A stretch of DNA of 64,000 nucleotides from Brevundimonas subvibrioides (GCF_002280785.1 NZ_NCEQ01000004.1:100773-164772), one strand, 5' to 3'; numbered from the stretch's first letter, positions 52,168-60,991 are shown. The notes: generated by a model from the letters alone, not told the origin. Made by a program: numbers and translations.

Positions 52168-52190
52168 CGGACATTCAGTCGGATCGAAGC

Positions 52191-52320
52191 GGGTGCTGTC
52201 AGTCCAACGTGAAAACGTCTCCAGTCTTTGTGGCATAAGCCACTGACAAGGATAATGTTTTTTGAAACCGATCTCGTTCAGGCGCCACCGGTTTCCGGCG
52301 AAGGTGATCCGGACAGCGCC
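52191..52320 (+). mobile_element. IS6-like miniature remnant with both termini (copy 4)
   Basis: The left end GGTGCTGTCAGTCCAACGTG and the first 110 bases match copies 1-3 up to the start of the transposase. It then jumps to GACAGCGCC, the terminal bases of the right end as seen in copy 2. The result is about 130 bases with 9-base inverted termini (one mismatch), resembling a MITE. It lies between the photolyase and the tRNA-Ser. From 52321 to 52400 only a short AACTCC/GGAGTT repeat is visible. Confidence 0.65.
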
Positions 52321-52407
52321 GCGACGGAGGGGTTCCTCGCGCTCAAACCCTGAACTCCGTCTTTTAGGAGTTAAGGGTTAAGCGGCTGATTTTACTCATG
52401 AAAAAAA

Positions 52408-52499
52408 TGGCGGAGACGGAGGGATTCGAACCCTCGATACCCCTTACAGGGTATGACGATTTAGCAAACCGTTGCCTTCAGCCACTCGGCCACGTCTCC
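52408..52499 (-). tRNA. tRNA-Ser (anticodon GCT)
   Basis: The minus strand from 52499 to 52408 folds as a class II tRNA: acceptor GGAGACG pairs with CGTCTCC, discriminator G then encoded CCA, D-arm TGGCCGAGTGGCTGAAGGC, anticodon loop TTTGCTAAA (anticodon GCT, serine AGC/AGU), a long variable arm and T-arm GAGGGTTCGAATCCCTC. Seven T residues follow the CCA on the minus strand. Its 3' end faces the accessory region. Confidence 0.95.
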
Positions 52500-52664
52500 G
52501 GCAGGCAGGCTCGATAGCGGAGCCCGCGCCGGGGCGCAATCCGCCGTTTCGGAATGTTGTGATCCTGATCGTCCAGCGGGGGGCCGCAGTTTCCCCGACG
52601 TGATCTTGTGAGGCGGCCTATGGAGGGATAGGGCTTCGGCTCCACCTTCTCAGGGAGACCCTCC

Positions 52665-52970
52665 ATGGCCGATCTGGCTCAAGTGACCGAACACATCCGC
52701 GGCGCCGTCGGCGACAACTCCGGTCTGGGCAAGACCGTGAAGATCGACCTGGGCGACGTGGGCAGGATCTTCATCGACGGCGCCTCGGTCCCGAACACCG
52801 TCACCAACGAGGACAAGCCCGCCGACGCGACCGTCTCCATGACCTGGGACGACTTCATGGCCCTGTCGGACGGCAAGCTGGACCCGATGATGGCCTTCAT
52901 GCAGGGCAAGCTGAAGATCGCGGGCGACATGATGATCGCCCAGAAGCTGGCCCCGCTGCTGAAGCGCTAG
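52665..52970 (+). CDS. SCP2 sterol-binding domain protein
   Basis: The protein is 101 aa, a single SCP2 domain: KTVKIDLGDVGRIFIDGA, DATVSMTWDDFMALSDGKLD and MMAFMQGKLKIAGDMMIAQK. AGGGAG precedes the ATG. The fold binds hydrophobic ligands such as fatty acyl-CoA. It lies 80 bases before an acyl-CoA dehydrogenase on the same strand, which fits a lipid role. First core-type gene after the tRNA. Confidence 0.92.
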   Translation: MADLAQVTEHIRGAVGDNSGLGKTVKIDLGDVGRIFIDGASVPNTVTNEDKPADATVSMTWDDFMALSDGKLDPMMAFMQGKLKIAGDMMIAQKLAPLLKR

Positions 52971-53049
52971 TGGTCGGCTAACAAAAGCTATACGCCGGAA
53001 CGGCGCGGTCCAGCGGATCGCGCCGTTCGCATATCGGGAGGAAGAACAG

Positions 53050-54264
53050 ATGGACTTCAAACACTCGGACCGGGCTCTCCACTGGCAGGAACGGGTCACC
53101 CGCTTCCTCGACGACAAGGTCCTGCCGCGCGCCGCCGACTACTGGGCCGACGTTCATCGTGACCACACCGTCCAGTCACCGACCATGGAGGCCTTGAAGG
53201 CCGAGGCGCGCGACGCCGGCCTGTGGAACATGTTCCTGCCGGGCGACCACGGCGCGGGCCTGACCAACCTCGAATACGCTCCCCTGGCCGAAGCCATGGG
53301 CCGCGCCGGCCTGTGGACGCCCGAGGTGTTCAACTGCAACGCCCCGGACACCGGCAACATGGAAGTCCTCCATATGTACGGCGACGAGGCCCAGCAGGCG
53401 CGCTGGCTAAAGCCCCTGATGGCCGGCGAGATCCGCTCCGCCTTCCTGATGACCGAGCCGGCCGTCGCCTCCTCGGACGCGACCAACATCCAGACCTCGA
53501 TCGTCCGCGACGGCGATGAGTATGTGATCAACGGCCGCAAATGGTGGTCGACCAACATGGGTCACCCGAACGTCGCCATCGCCATCGTGATGGGCAAGAC
53601 CGACACGGGCGCCGCAACCCACCAGCAGCAGTCCCAGATCCTGGTGCCGACCAATACCCCCGGCTTCCGCATCGAGCGGATGCTGACCGTGTTCGGCTAT
53701 GACGAGCGCCCCATCGGCCATGCCGAGGTCGTGCTCGACAACGTCCGGGTGCCGGCCGAAAACCTGATCGCCGGCGAGGGCAGGGGCTTCGAGATCGCCC
53801 AGGGCCGCCTCGGGCCGGGCCGTATCCACCACTGCATGCGTGTGATCGGGGCGGCGGAGAAGGCGCTGGAGCTGATGTGCGAGCGTCTGCTGAACCGCAC
53901 GGCCTTCAAAAAGCAGCTGGCCGAGCATTCGGTGTGGGAACAGCGCGTCGGCGAGGCGCGCACCAATATCGAGATGTGCCGCCTGATGGTGCTGAAGGCC
54001 GCCTGGATGATGGACAACGGCGGCGCCAAGAACGCCAAGTCCGAGATCGCCCAGATCAAGGTCGCGGCTCCGCGCATGGCGCTGCAGATCATCGACGACG
54101 CCATCCAGGCCTTCGGCGGCGCCGGTGTTTCAGGTGATACGCCGCTGGCCGAGATGTACGGTGCGGTGCGCACCCTTCGTCTCGCCGACGGCCCGGACGA
54201 GGTGCACAACCGCATGATCGCGCGGCTGGAATACGCCAAGCATGGCGGCAAGCCGGTGCGCTGA
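53050..54264 (+). CDS. Acyl-CoA dehydrogenase family protein
   Basis: The protein is 404 aa with GGGAGGAAG before the ATG. N-terminal helical domain, then the FAD-contact AFLMTEPAVASSDATNIQTS, the beta domain with YVINGRKWWSTN, and the C-terminal helical domain with QAFGGAGVSGDTPLAEMYG and LADGPDEVHNRMIARLE. The pattern is closest to ACAD10/11-type acyl-CoA dehydrogenases, which act on branched, hydroxy or long-chain acyl-CoA. Electrons would pass to ETF. Neighbouring SCP2 gene may deliver the ligand. Confidence 0.93.
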   Translation: MDFKHSDRALHWQERVTRFLDDKVLPRAADYWADVHRDHTVQSPTMEALKAEARDAGLWNMFLPGDHGAGLTNLEYAPLAEAMGRAGLWTPEVFNCNAPDTGNMEVLHMYGDEAQQARWLKPLMAGEIRSAFLMTEPAVASSDATNIQTSIVRDGDEYVINGRKWWSTNMGHPNVAIAIVMGKTDTGAATHQQQSQILVPTNTPGFRIERMLTVFGYDERPIGHAEVVLDNVRVPAENLIAGEGRGFEIAQGRLGPGRIHHCMRVIGAAEKALELMCERLLNRTAFKKQLAEHSVWEQRVGEARTNIEMCRLMVLKAAWMMDNGGAKNAKSEIAQIKVAAPRMALQIIDDAIQAFGGAGVSGDTPLAEMYGAVRTLRLADGPDEVHNRMIARLEYAKHGGKPVR

Positions 54265-54395
54265 GCCTGTGAAGGTGAAGGTGACGGTGCGGGTCTCGCA
54301 CCGTCATTTTCTTCGGCAACGAAACCAGAACGGCCGTGTTTACGTAAGTTGGGATGAACCGGCGGTTTGTCCAGCGCCGCACGGAGCAACGTCCG

Positions 54396-56552
54396 ATGAT
54401 TTCTTCACCCCGGATCGTCCCTGTTGAGGCTGCCTTTCTGCTTCGCTTTCGGGAGGTGCGCGCTGCGATGCCCGCTCTGGCCGAGCGTCTGTCGGCCGAG
54501 GATCTGGCCGCGCAGTCGATGCCGGACGCCAGTCCCGGCAAATGGCACCTGGCCCACACGAGCTGGTTCTTTGAGGCCATGATCCTGGCGGCCGAGCCGG
54601 GCTATGAGCCGGTTGACCGGCAGCTGCAGCAACTGTTCAACTCCTACTACGAGAGCCTGGGGCGGCGGGTCGAACGCCACGAGCGCGGCCTGATGACCCG
54701 GCCGTCGCGGGACGAGGTCCTGGCCTATCGCGCCGAGATCGACCGGCGCATGGCCGACCGGATCGGGCGCGGCTTCGAGGGTCTGGAAGAATATCTGTTC
54801 GTCCTCGGCCTGCATCACGACCAGCAGCACCAGGAGTTGTTCCTGATGGACCTGCTGAACCTGATGTCGCGCTCGCCGCTCGATCCGGCAGCCTACGAGA
54901 CCGAGCCGCGTCCCGGCGGGCCGCTGCAGCCGGGACGCGGCGGTCAGACCCGGTTCGAAGGCGGTCTTGTCGACATCGGCCACGGCGGTCAGGGCTTCGC
55001 CTTCGACAACGAAGGCCCGCGCCATCGCGTCTGGCTGGAGCCCTTCCTGCTGGATCATGACCTCGTCACCAACGGCCAGTGGCTGGCCTTCATGGCCGAT
55101 GGCGGCTACCGGCGGCCCGAACTGTGGCTGGCCGACGGCTGGGCGGTGGTGAAGACCGAGGGTTGGGACGCGCCGCTCTACTGGCGTCAGGACGACGGCG
55201 ACTGGACCGTCCTGGGCCTCGCCGGGCGCGCCCCGGTCGATCCCGAGGTTCCGGTGCGGCACATCAGCGCCTATGAGGCCGACGCCTATGCCCACTGGAC
55301 CGGCAAACGTCTGCCGACCGAGGCGGAGTGGGAAAGCGCGGTGGCGACTGCGCCGGACGTCTTCTCCAACCTGTTCGGCGAGGTGTGGCAGCACACGGCC
55401 AGCGCCTATTCGCCCTATCCCGGCTTCAGGCCCACCGAGGGCACGGCGTCGGAGTACAACGGCAAGTTCATGGCCAACCAACGGGTCCTGCGCGGCGGCG
55501 CGTTCGCCACGCCGCCGGGGCACACCCGGGCCACATACCGCAACTTCTTCTATCCGCATCAAAGGTGGGCCTTCATGGGTTTGAGACTGGCGTCCGACGC
55601 CCCGGCGGGCGAACGCGCGCGCATCGAGGACCTGGAGACCGCACGGTTCCGGGCCGAACTGGTCGCCGGCCTCTCGCGGCCGGAAAAGTCAGTGTCGCCC
55701 AAGTGGTTCTACGATGCCGCCGGGTCGGAGCTGTTCGAGGACATCACCCGGCTGCCGGAATACTATCCGACGCGTCAGGAGGCGGCCCTGCTGCGCGAGA
55801 TGGCGCCCGGCCTGACCGGGCATTTCGGCGACAACGCCGTCCTGGTCGAGTTCGGCTCCGGGGCCAGCGAGAAAACCCGCATCCTGCTGGATTCCGCGCC
55901 GACGCTGCAGGCCTATGTCCCCATCGACATCAGCCCTGACGCCCTGAACGCCGCCGCCGCCAGCATCGCCGAGGCCTATCCGAACATGGAGGTGGCGCCG
56001 ATGGTCGGCGATTTCCTCAACCTCGCGCCCCTGCCGGAACTGGGGCGCGGCCGTCGGGTCGGCTTCTTCCCCGGCTCGACGATCGGTAATCTGGAGGAGG
56101 ACCAGGCTGTGGCCTTCCTGGCCAATGCGCGCGATCGCCTCGGCCCGTCGTCGCTGTTCATCCTCGGCGTCGATCTGGTCAAGGATCCGGCTGTGCTGGT
56201 CGCCGCCTATGACGACGCCCAGGGCGTGACGGCGGCCTTCAACAGGAACCTGCTGGTCCGCGCCAACCGCGAATTGGGCGCCGACTTCGATCTGGACGGG
56301 TTCGCGCACGTCGCGGTCTGGAACCACGAACGGTCCCGGATGGAGATGCACCTGCGCGCTGCGCGGGACATGGAGGTCCATATCGGCGGGGCCAAGATCC
56401 CGTTCGTCGCCGGCGAGACCATCCATACCGAGAGCTCACGCAAGTTCACCGAGGCCTCCGTGACGGCGATGGCCGAGGCTGCGGGCTGGCGGGTTGTGTC
56501 CTTCCAGCAGAGCCCTGATCCATCCGTGGCCCTGGTTCTGCTCGCGGCCTGA
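54396..56552 (+). CDS. egtB-egtD: Fused ergothioneine enzyme: EgtB (sulfoxide synthase) - EgtD (histidine methyltransferase)
   Basis: The ATG at 54396 follows GGAG; a second ATG lies at 54354. The 718-aa frame is uninterrupted. Residues about 10-160 are the DinB-like domain with iron ligands: His in WHLAHTSWFF (near 51) and the pair in HHDQQHQEL (141 and 145). Residues about 190-405 are the formylglycine-generating-enzyme-like domain, ending MGLRLASD. After a linker of about 15 residues comes EgtD (about 415-718): FYDAAGSELFEDITRLPEYY, SAM motif VEFGSGASEKTRILL, and FFPGSTIGN. EgtD trimethylates histidine; EgtB joins hercynine to a thiol donor with oxygen. Usually separate genes; the fusion order is opposite to fungal Egt1. 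Confidence 0.9.
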   Translation: MISSPRIVPVEAAFLLRFREVRAAMPALAERLSAEDLAAQSMPDASPGKWHLAHTSWFFEAMILAAEPGYEPVDRQLQQLFNSYYESLGRRVERHERGLMTRPSRDEVLAYRAEIDRRMADRIGRGFEGLEEYLFVLGLHHDQQHQELFLMDLLNLMSRSPLDPAAYETEPRPGGPLQPGRGGQTRFEGGLVDIGHGGQGFAFDNEGPRHRVWLEPFLLDHDLVTNGQWLAFMADGGYRRPELWLADGWAVVKTEGWDAPLYWRQDDGDWTVLGLAGRAPVDPEVPVRHISAYEADAYAHWTGKRLPTEAEWESAVATAPDVFSNLFGEVWQHTASAYSPYPGFRPTEGTASEYNGKFMANQRVLRGGAFATPPGHTRATYRNFFYPHQRWAFMGLRLASDAPAGERARIEDLETARFRAELVAGLSRPEKSVSPKWFYDAAGSELFEDITRLPEYYPTRQEAALLREMAPGLTGHFGDNAVLVEFGSGASEKTRILLDSAPTLQAYVPIDISPDALNAAAASIAEAYPNMEVAPMVGDFLNLAPLPELGRGRRVGFFPGSTIGNLEEDQAVAFLANARDRLGPSSLFILGVDLVKDPAVLVAAYDDAQGVTAAFNRNLLVRANRELGADFDLDGFAHVAVWNHERSRMEMHLRAARDMEVHIGGAKIPFVAGETIHTESSRKFTEASVTAMAEAAGWRVVSFQQSPDPSVALVLLAA

Positions 56553-56592
56553 TAGGCCGCCAGGGGGCGGTGCGCTGACGATACGCCCCGGA

Positions 56593-56624
56593 CGACGTCG
56601 AACAGATTTTTCTGTTCGACGTCG
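56593..56624 (+). terminator. Hairpin after the EgtB-EgtD gene
   Basis: A perfect 14-bp stem (CGACGTCGAACAGA / TCTGTTCGACGTCG) with a TTTT loop begins 41 bases after the stop. No T-run follows, so it may instead be an operator-like palindrome. The stretch 56625-56837 shows no gene. Confidence 0.5.
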
Positions 56625-56837
56625 AAATTCCGATCTGGCCAGTCGTGGCGGGCCTGCACCAGTCGCGAGCGCGCCCTGGTCCGGCGCGGGTGTAATGTTC
56701 GGGATCGCGGTTCGCGGAGAGGGTGAGCGCGGATTTCGTCCGGTTCGTCCGTTTCGTCAGGGTGTTTTTCGTCCGGACGGACGGACGAAACCCCGAAACC
56801 ATCGGCCGCGACTGCGGAATGGGCCCGGCAAACAAAA

Positions 56838-56865
56838 AGGGCGGCCGGTTCGCACCGGCCGCCCT
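56838..56865 (-). terminator. Terminator of the KGG stress-protein gene
   Basis: A perfect 12-bp stem (AGGGCGGCCGGT / ACCGGCCGCCCT) with a TCGC loop is followed on the minus strand by a run of T residues, the standard intrinsic terminator layout, just beyond the stop at 56889. Confidence 0.8.
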
Positions 56866-56888
56866 GTCTGCTTCACCTTGGGCCCGAC

Positions 56889-57125
56889 CTATTCGGCCTG
56901 GCCTTCAGCCTCGTTGAGATCGCCGGGACGACGCGAGCCGTGGGAGGCCTCGCCCCCCTTGCGGCCGGCCTGTGCGGCCAGGCTGCGGTCCTGGGAGAAG
57001 CTGCGCTTCTCGCTGGGGACGCTGGCGCCGCCCTTGCGGGCGATCTCGCGCTGTCGCTCGGGGTCCATTGAGGCGAAGCCTCGTTTGGAGACACCGGAGG
57101 GACGGGTGGGCTGTCCTTGGGCCAT
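56889..57125 (-). CDS. KGG-motif stress protein (GsiB/Con-10 type)
   Basis: The ATG at 57125 follows GGGAG and gives 78 aa starting MAQGQPTRPSGVSKRGFA. Two KGG repeats are visible: REIARKGGASVPSEKRSF and AQAGRKGGEASHGSRR. The protein is small, Gly/Lys/Arg-rich and predicted disordered, like bacterial general-stress and fungal conidiation Con-10 proteins that accumulate under desiccation or stationary phase. It has its own terminator. A longer in-frame extension upstream to 57206 is not needed. Confidence 0.85.
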   Translation of the reverse strand: MAQGQPTRPSGVSKRGFASMDPERQREIARKGGASVPSEKRSFSQDRSLAAQAGRKGGEASHGSRRPGDLNEAEGQAE

Positions 57126-57222
57126 GTGAGGCTCCCTTTCGACTGTCATGCTGGGGCTTGCAGATGAGAACCCCGAAGCCCGGCGCCGGTTCCGAAGGCT
57201 CGGCATTTCAACAGTCTGCGAA

Positions 57223-57369
57223 TCAGTCTGCGCCTGGTCTTTCGACCTCCCCGTCGTTGTCGTCGGGCTGTGGCGGCGCCTCGTAGGGCGTACCCGCCGG
57301 ATCGATTTCCGGTTGCTGCGACGGCGTCATCGGCGGGGTGATCTCGGGCTCGGGGGTGGGGTCGGTCAT
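57223..57369 (-). CDS. Small Pro/Glu-rich hypothetical protein
   Basis: From the ATG at 57369 the frame encodes 48 aa, MTDPTPEPEITPPMTPSQQP followed by an acidic Pro-rich tail. It is low-complexity and acidic. No family is recognised. It lies upstream of the KGG stress gene on the same strand and may be co-expressed. The start lacks a strong ribosome site, so the gene is uncertain. Confidence 0.45.
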   Translation of the reverse strand: MTDPTPEPEITPPMTPSQQPEIDPAGTPYEAPPQPDDNDGEVERPGAD

Positions 57370-57467
57370 GGTGTGATCTCGCGGCCCGGACTGGGCTTCA
57401 CGAGAAGGAACCGCCGACCGTCGCCCGGGTTCAATCGACCTGATCACAAGCCCGGCAGGAGTTCGCC

Positions 57468-57761
57468 ATGACCGACATCAATCTGACCAATCTCAGCGCC
57501 GAAGACATCCTCGACGACGCCGATGATCAACGCGTCCGCCTGGATCGCGCAGGCGATCGCTGGATGGCCGACGCCGGGGCGCGCACCTTCGCCCGCGAGC
57601 AGGGCCTGCGCGAGGCGGTTCGCTCGGATATCGAGACCGGCCGCGACTGGGCCCGCGAACGGGCCTTCGTCGCCCGCACGAAGATCGGGCAAAAGCCGTT
57701 GAAGGCGACGGTCTACGCCCTCGGCGTCGGCGTGCTGATCGGCCTGTTGCTGCGCCGCTGA
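57468..57761 (+). CDS. DUF883/ElaB-like small membrane-anchored protein
   Basis: The protein is 97 aa. An amphipathic, charged helix occupies residues about 10-75, and a single C-terminal membrane helix (ALGVGVLIGLLL) ends in RR. This tail-anchored layout, with the GVGVLIGLLL segment, is typical of the YqjD/ElaB group that associates with ribosomes or membranes in stationary phase. The sequence match is structural rather than detailed. It lies among stress-type genes. Confidence 0.7.
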   Translation: MTDINLTNLSAEDILDDADDQRVRLDRAGDRWMADAGARTFAREQGLREAVRSDIETGRDWARERAFVARTKIGQKPLKATVYALGVGVLIGLLLRR

Positions 57762-57765
57762 GGCG

Positions 57766-58479
57766 TCAGGCCGGACCGGTCGCCGGCCGGACCAGCGGCG
57801 TCCGGGCGACCGCCGCATCGGACACGAAGGGATTGGTTCGGCGCTCCTCCCCGAAGGTCGAGATCGCGCCGTGGCCGGGCACGAAGGTGACGTCATCGCC
57901 GAGCGGCCACAGCTTCGTCACCACCGACCGGATCAGGGCCTCGGGATCGCTGCGCGGGAAGTCGGTGCGGCCGACCGAGCCCTTGAACAGGACGTCGCCG
58001 ACCTGGGCGAACCGCGCCGCCCGATTGAAGAAGATCACATGCCCCGGCGTGTGGCCCGGGCAGTGGGCGACCTCCCAGGTCGTCTCGCCCAGCGTCACAG
58101 TGTCGCCGTCGCCCAGCCAGCGGGTCGGGGTGAAGGTCCGCGCATCGGGAATGCCCCAGCGCTGGCCCTGCTCGGGCAGGTCGGCGATCCAGAACTGATC
58201 CTCGGGATGCGGCCCGATGATCGGGGCGCCGGACTTTTCGGCCATCTCCGCCGCGCCCGCCGCATGGTCGAGGTGGCCGTGGGTGACCCAGATCTGCTCC
58301 AGCGCCAGGCCGCGTCGGGCCACCTCGGCCATCACCGTATCGACCGAGCCGCCCGGATCGATCACTGCGGCCTTCATCGTCGCCGTGCACCAGACGGTGG
58401 TGCAGTTCTGCTGCAGCGGCGTGACCGGGGTCACGAACACGCCGACAGGGGAGGGAGCCAGAGAAGCGGAGTGGGTCAT
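57766..58479 (-). CDS. Metallo-beta-lactamase-fold hydrolase (glyoxalase II-like)
   Basis: From the ATG at 58479 the protein is 237 aa. The metal-binding motif is THGHLDHAAG; further ligands appear in VAHCPGHTPGHVIFF and FVPGHGAIS. Residues VTPLQQNCTTVWC and DPGGSVDTV near the start match YcbL/GloB-type hydrolases. It probably hydrolyses a thioester such as S-lactoylglutathione, or acts on persulfides. The frame extends upstream to 58608 but that part is unlike the family. It diverges from trigger factor. Confidence 0.87.
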   Translation of the reverse strand: MTHSASLAPSPVGVFVTPVTPLQQNCTTVWCTATMKAAVIDPGGSVDTVMAEVARRGLALEQIWVTHGHLDHAAGAAEMAEKSGAPIIGPHPEDQFWIADLPEQGQRWGIPDARTFTPTRWLGDGDTVTLGETTWEVAHCPGHTPGHVIFFNRAARFAQVGDVLFKGSVGRTDFPRSDPEALIRSVVTKLWPLGDDVTFVPGHGAISTFGEERRTNPFVSDAAVARTPLVRPATGPA

Positions 58480-58658
58480 TCCACCGACATAGCGAGCCTG
58501 GGTGTCTGGTGAAACCGCCTCCGCGTTGACCTTTTGGGTCCATCTCGACATAAGGGCGGGCTTCGAGGCGCCGCTCCGGATGGGGCGGCCCTTTCTGCTT
58601 TTCCCCATCTTTGCGCGCGCCGATGCCCGGCGCCGCTCCAGAGCGTCAGATTCGTCCC

Positions 58659-60002
58659 ATGCAAGTCGTCCAGAACACCACCGAAGGCCTGAGCCGCATC
58701 ATCACCGTTACGGTGCCGGTCGCCGAACTGAACGCCAAGCTGGACGCCAAACTGGCCGAGATGGCCCCGAAGATGAAGCTGAAGGGCTTCCGTCCCGGCA
58801 AGGTGCCTGCGTCGCACGTCAAGAAGACCTTCGGTCGCGACATGATGGGCGAGATCGTCAATGACGCCATCAACGAGTCGAGCCAGGCCGCTCTTGAAGA
58901 GATCAAGGTGCGCCCGGCCGCTCCCGCCGACATGAAACTGACCTCGGACATGGACAAGGTCCTGGCCGGTTCCGACGATCTGGCCTTTGAAATGGCCCTG
59001 GAAGTCATGCCCGACTTCACTCCGATCGATCCCAAGACCCTGAAGCTGGACCGCCCCGTCTACGAGGCCTCCGACGAGGATCTGGACGAGGCGCTGAAGG
59101 AACTGGCCGGCCAGGCCAAGTCCTATGAGGACAAGAAGGGCAAGACCGTGAAGGCTGCCGACGGCGACCAGGTCACCATTGACTACCTCGGCAAGCTGGA
59201 CGGCGTGTCTTTCGACGGCGGGACCGCCGAAGACGCCGATCTGGTGATCGGTTCGAACCGCTTCATCCCCGGCTTCGAAGAGCAACTGAAGGGCGCCAAG
59301 GTCGGCGACGAGAAAACGATCGAAGTCACCTTCCCGGCCGACTATCAGGCGGCCAATCTGGCTGGCAAGCTTGCCACCTTCGACATCAAGGTGAAGGCCA
59401 TCAAGGCCGAGGTCGAAGCCACGGTCGATGAAGAGTTCGCCAAGCGCATCGGCCTGGAGTCGCTGGACAAGCTGAAGGATCTGCTGCGGCAGAACCTGAA
59501 CCAGCAATATGCCGGCGCCGCCCGCTACAAGCTCAAGCGCGCCCTGCTGGACCAGCTGGACACCGCCCATAGCTTCGAGCTGCCGCCCAAGATGGTCGAG
59601 GCCGAGTTCGACGGCATCTGGCAGCAGGTCGAGGCCGACAAGGCCGCCGGCAACCTGCCGGAGGAGGACGCCAAGAAGTCCGACAAGGCGCTCAAGGAAG
59701 AGTACCGCAAGATCGCCGAGCGCCGCGTGCGCCTGGGTCTGGTGCTCGCCGAGATCGGCCGGGCCAACAATGTCGGCGTCACCGATCAGGAACTGAACAA
59801 CGCCATCATGGCCGAGGCCCGCAACTACCGTGGCCAGGAGCGCCAGGTCCTGGACTTCTATCGCCAGAACCCGAACGCCGCCGCCCAGATGCGCGCCCCG
59901 ATCTATGAGGAAAAGGTCGTCGACCTGATCTTCGACCAGGCCAAGGTGACAGACACCCCGATCACCAAGGAAGAGCTGCTCAAGGACGAAGACGAAGGCT
60001 GA
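58659..60002 (+). CDS. tig: Trigger factor (ribosome-bound chaperone, peptidyl-prolyl isomerase)
   Basis: The ATG at 58659 gives 447 aa starting MQVVQNTTEGLSR. The ribosome-binding domain contains the signature GFRPGKVPASHVKKTFG. The FKBP-type isomerase domain (about 160-245) has DGDQVTIDYLGKLDGVSFDG and SNRFIPGFEEQLKGAKVGDE. The C-terminal helical chaperone domain completes it. Trigger factor binds nascent chains at the ribosome exit. It precedes clpP and clpX, as commonly found. Confidence 0.97.
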   Translation: MQVVQNTTEGLSRIITVTVPVAELNAKLDAKLAEMAPKMKLKGFRPGKVPASHVKKTFGRDMMGEIVNDAINESSQAALEEIKVRPAAPADMKLTSDMDKVLAGSDDLAFEMALEVMPDFTPIDPKTLKLDRPVYEASDEDLDEALKELAGQAKSYEDKKGKTVKAADGDQVTIDYLGKLDGVSFDGGTAEDADLVIGSNRFIPGFEEQLKGAKVGDEKTIEVTFPADYQAANLAGKLATFDIKVKAIKAEVEATVDEEFAKRIGLESLDKLKDLLRQNLNQQYAGAARYKLKRALLDQLDTAHSFELPPKMVEAEFDGIWQQVEADKAAGNLPEEDAKKSDKALKEEYRKIAERRVRLGLVLAEIGRANNVGVTDQELNNAIMAEARNYRGQERQVLDFYRQNPNAAAQMRAPIYEEKVVDLIFDQAKVTDTPITKEELLKDEDEG

Positions 60003-60064
60003 GGCTTGCCACTCGCCTGACGGGCGGCTAGCCTCGAATCTTCGCGTTTGGGTAGTGGGTCGCC

Positions 60065-60991
60065 ATGCTGGTTTCGGTTCTTTCGATCGCGCTTATGCTC
60101 GCCGGGACGCAGGCGGCTTCCCCGGCCGCAGGCGTCCAGGCCGCGCCTCAGGACGAATCGACCACCCTGTCGACCATCGAGGTCGAGGGCCAACGCCGCA
60201 CCGCCTACGACGCGGCCCGCGCCTTCACCAACGAGATTCTGGTCACGCCGCCCCGGCGCGGCATCGCCCGCTGGCGCACGACGGACCCGATCTGCCCCGG
60301 CGTCGTGAACATGCAGCGGGATGTGGCGCAGGCCCTGGCCGACCGGATCGCCGACCGCGTGATCGAATTGGGGCTGCAAGCGGGGGAGCCGGGCTGCAAG
60401 GCCAATATGATCATCGTCGGGGCCGACGACGGCGCCGCCATGGCCAGCAGCCTCATCGAGGCCCGCCCGAGAGCCTACATCACCGGCATCGCCGGGACCT
60501 CGCTGACCTATCGCGCCCTGAACATCTTCCGCACCTCCGACGCCCCGGTTCGCTGGTGGATGCTGACTGTGCCGCTCGACGCACGGACCGGAGAAGTCAC
60601 CGTTCGAACGCCAGATTCGGAAGACGCGCCGATCCGCCGCATCGACGGCGCGGGTCGCCTGCGCAGTCAGGACATCAACGCCATCTTCCAGGTCATGGTC
60701 GTCGTCGATGTGAACCGCATCGGCACGGTCGATGTCGGACAGCTCGGCGACTACATCGCCATGGTCGCCCTGGCCCAGGTCGACGCCCAGGCCGATGTGG
60801 CCGGGTTCGAGACCGTGCTGAACCTGTTCCAGGACCCGGCCGGCGTCTCCGGTCTTACGGACTGGGACCTGACCTATCTGCGCCAGCTCTACGCTGCCGA
60901 TCTCAGTGTCCTGAGCGCCTCCGCACAGGTCGGCAGGATCGCGGGCGCCATGGCGCGGGCCGAGGAAGCGGACGATGCGACCGGCGACTGA
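60065..60991 (+). CDS. Exported hypothetical protein between tig and clpP
   Basis: The protein is 308 aa with a signal peptide (MLVSVLSIALMLAGTQAASP). After a short linker with STIEVEGQRRTAYDAARAFT, the body is a mixed alpha/beta domain with two Cys residues (CPGVV and CKANM) that could form a disulfide. The motif IEVEGQRRTAYD near the mature N-terminus and the WRTTDPICPG segment look conserved-type. Similar proteins of unknown function appear common in Caulobacteraceae, but I cannot name a family. It is encoded on the same strand as tig and clpP. Confidence 0.8.
   Translation: MLVSVLSIALMLAGTQAASPAAGVQAAPQDESTTLSTIEVEGQRRTAYDAARAFTNEILVTPPRRGIARWRTTDPICPGVVNMQRDVAQALADRIADRVIELGLQAGEPGCKANMIIVGADDGAAMASSLIEARPRAYITGIAGTSLTYRALNIFRTSDAPVRWWMLTVPLDARTGEVTVRTPDSEDAPIRRIDGAGRLRSQDINAIFQVMVVVDVNRIGTVDVGQLGDYIAMVALAQVDAQADVAGFETVLNLFQDPAGVSGLTDWDLTYLRQLYAADLSVLSASAQVGRIAGAMARAEEADDATGD

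Noticed and set aside
52408..52440. Duplicated tRNA-Ser 3' end as an att site
   Set aside because: No second copy of the tRNA 3' sequence was seen elsewhere in the window.
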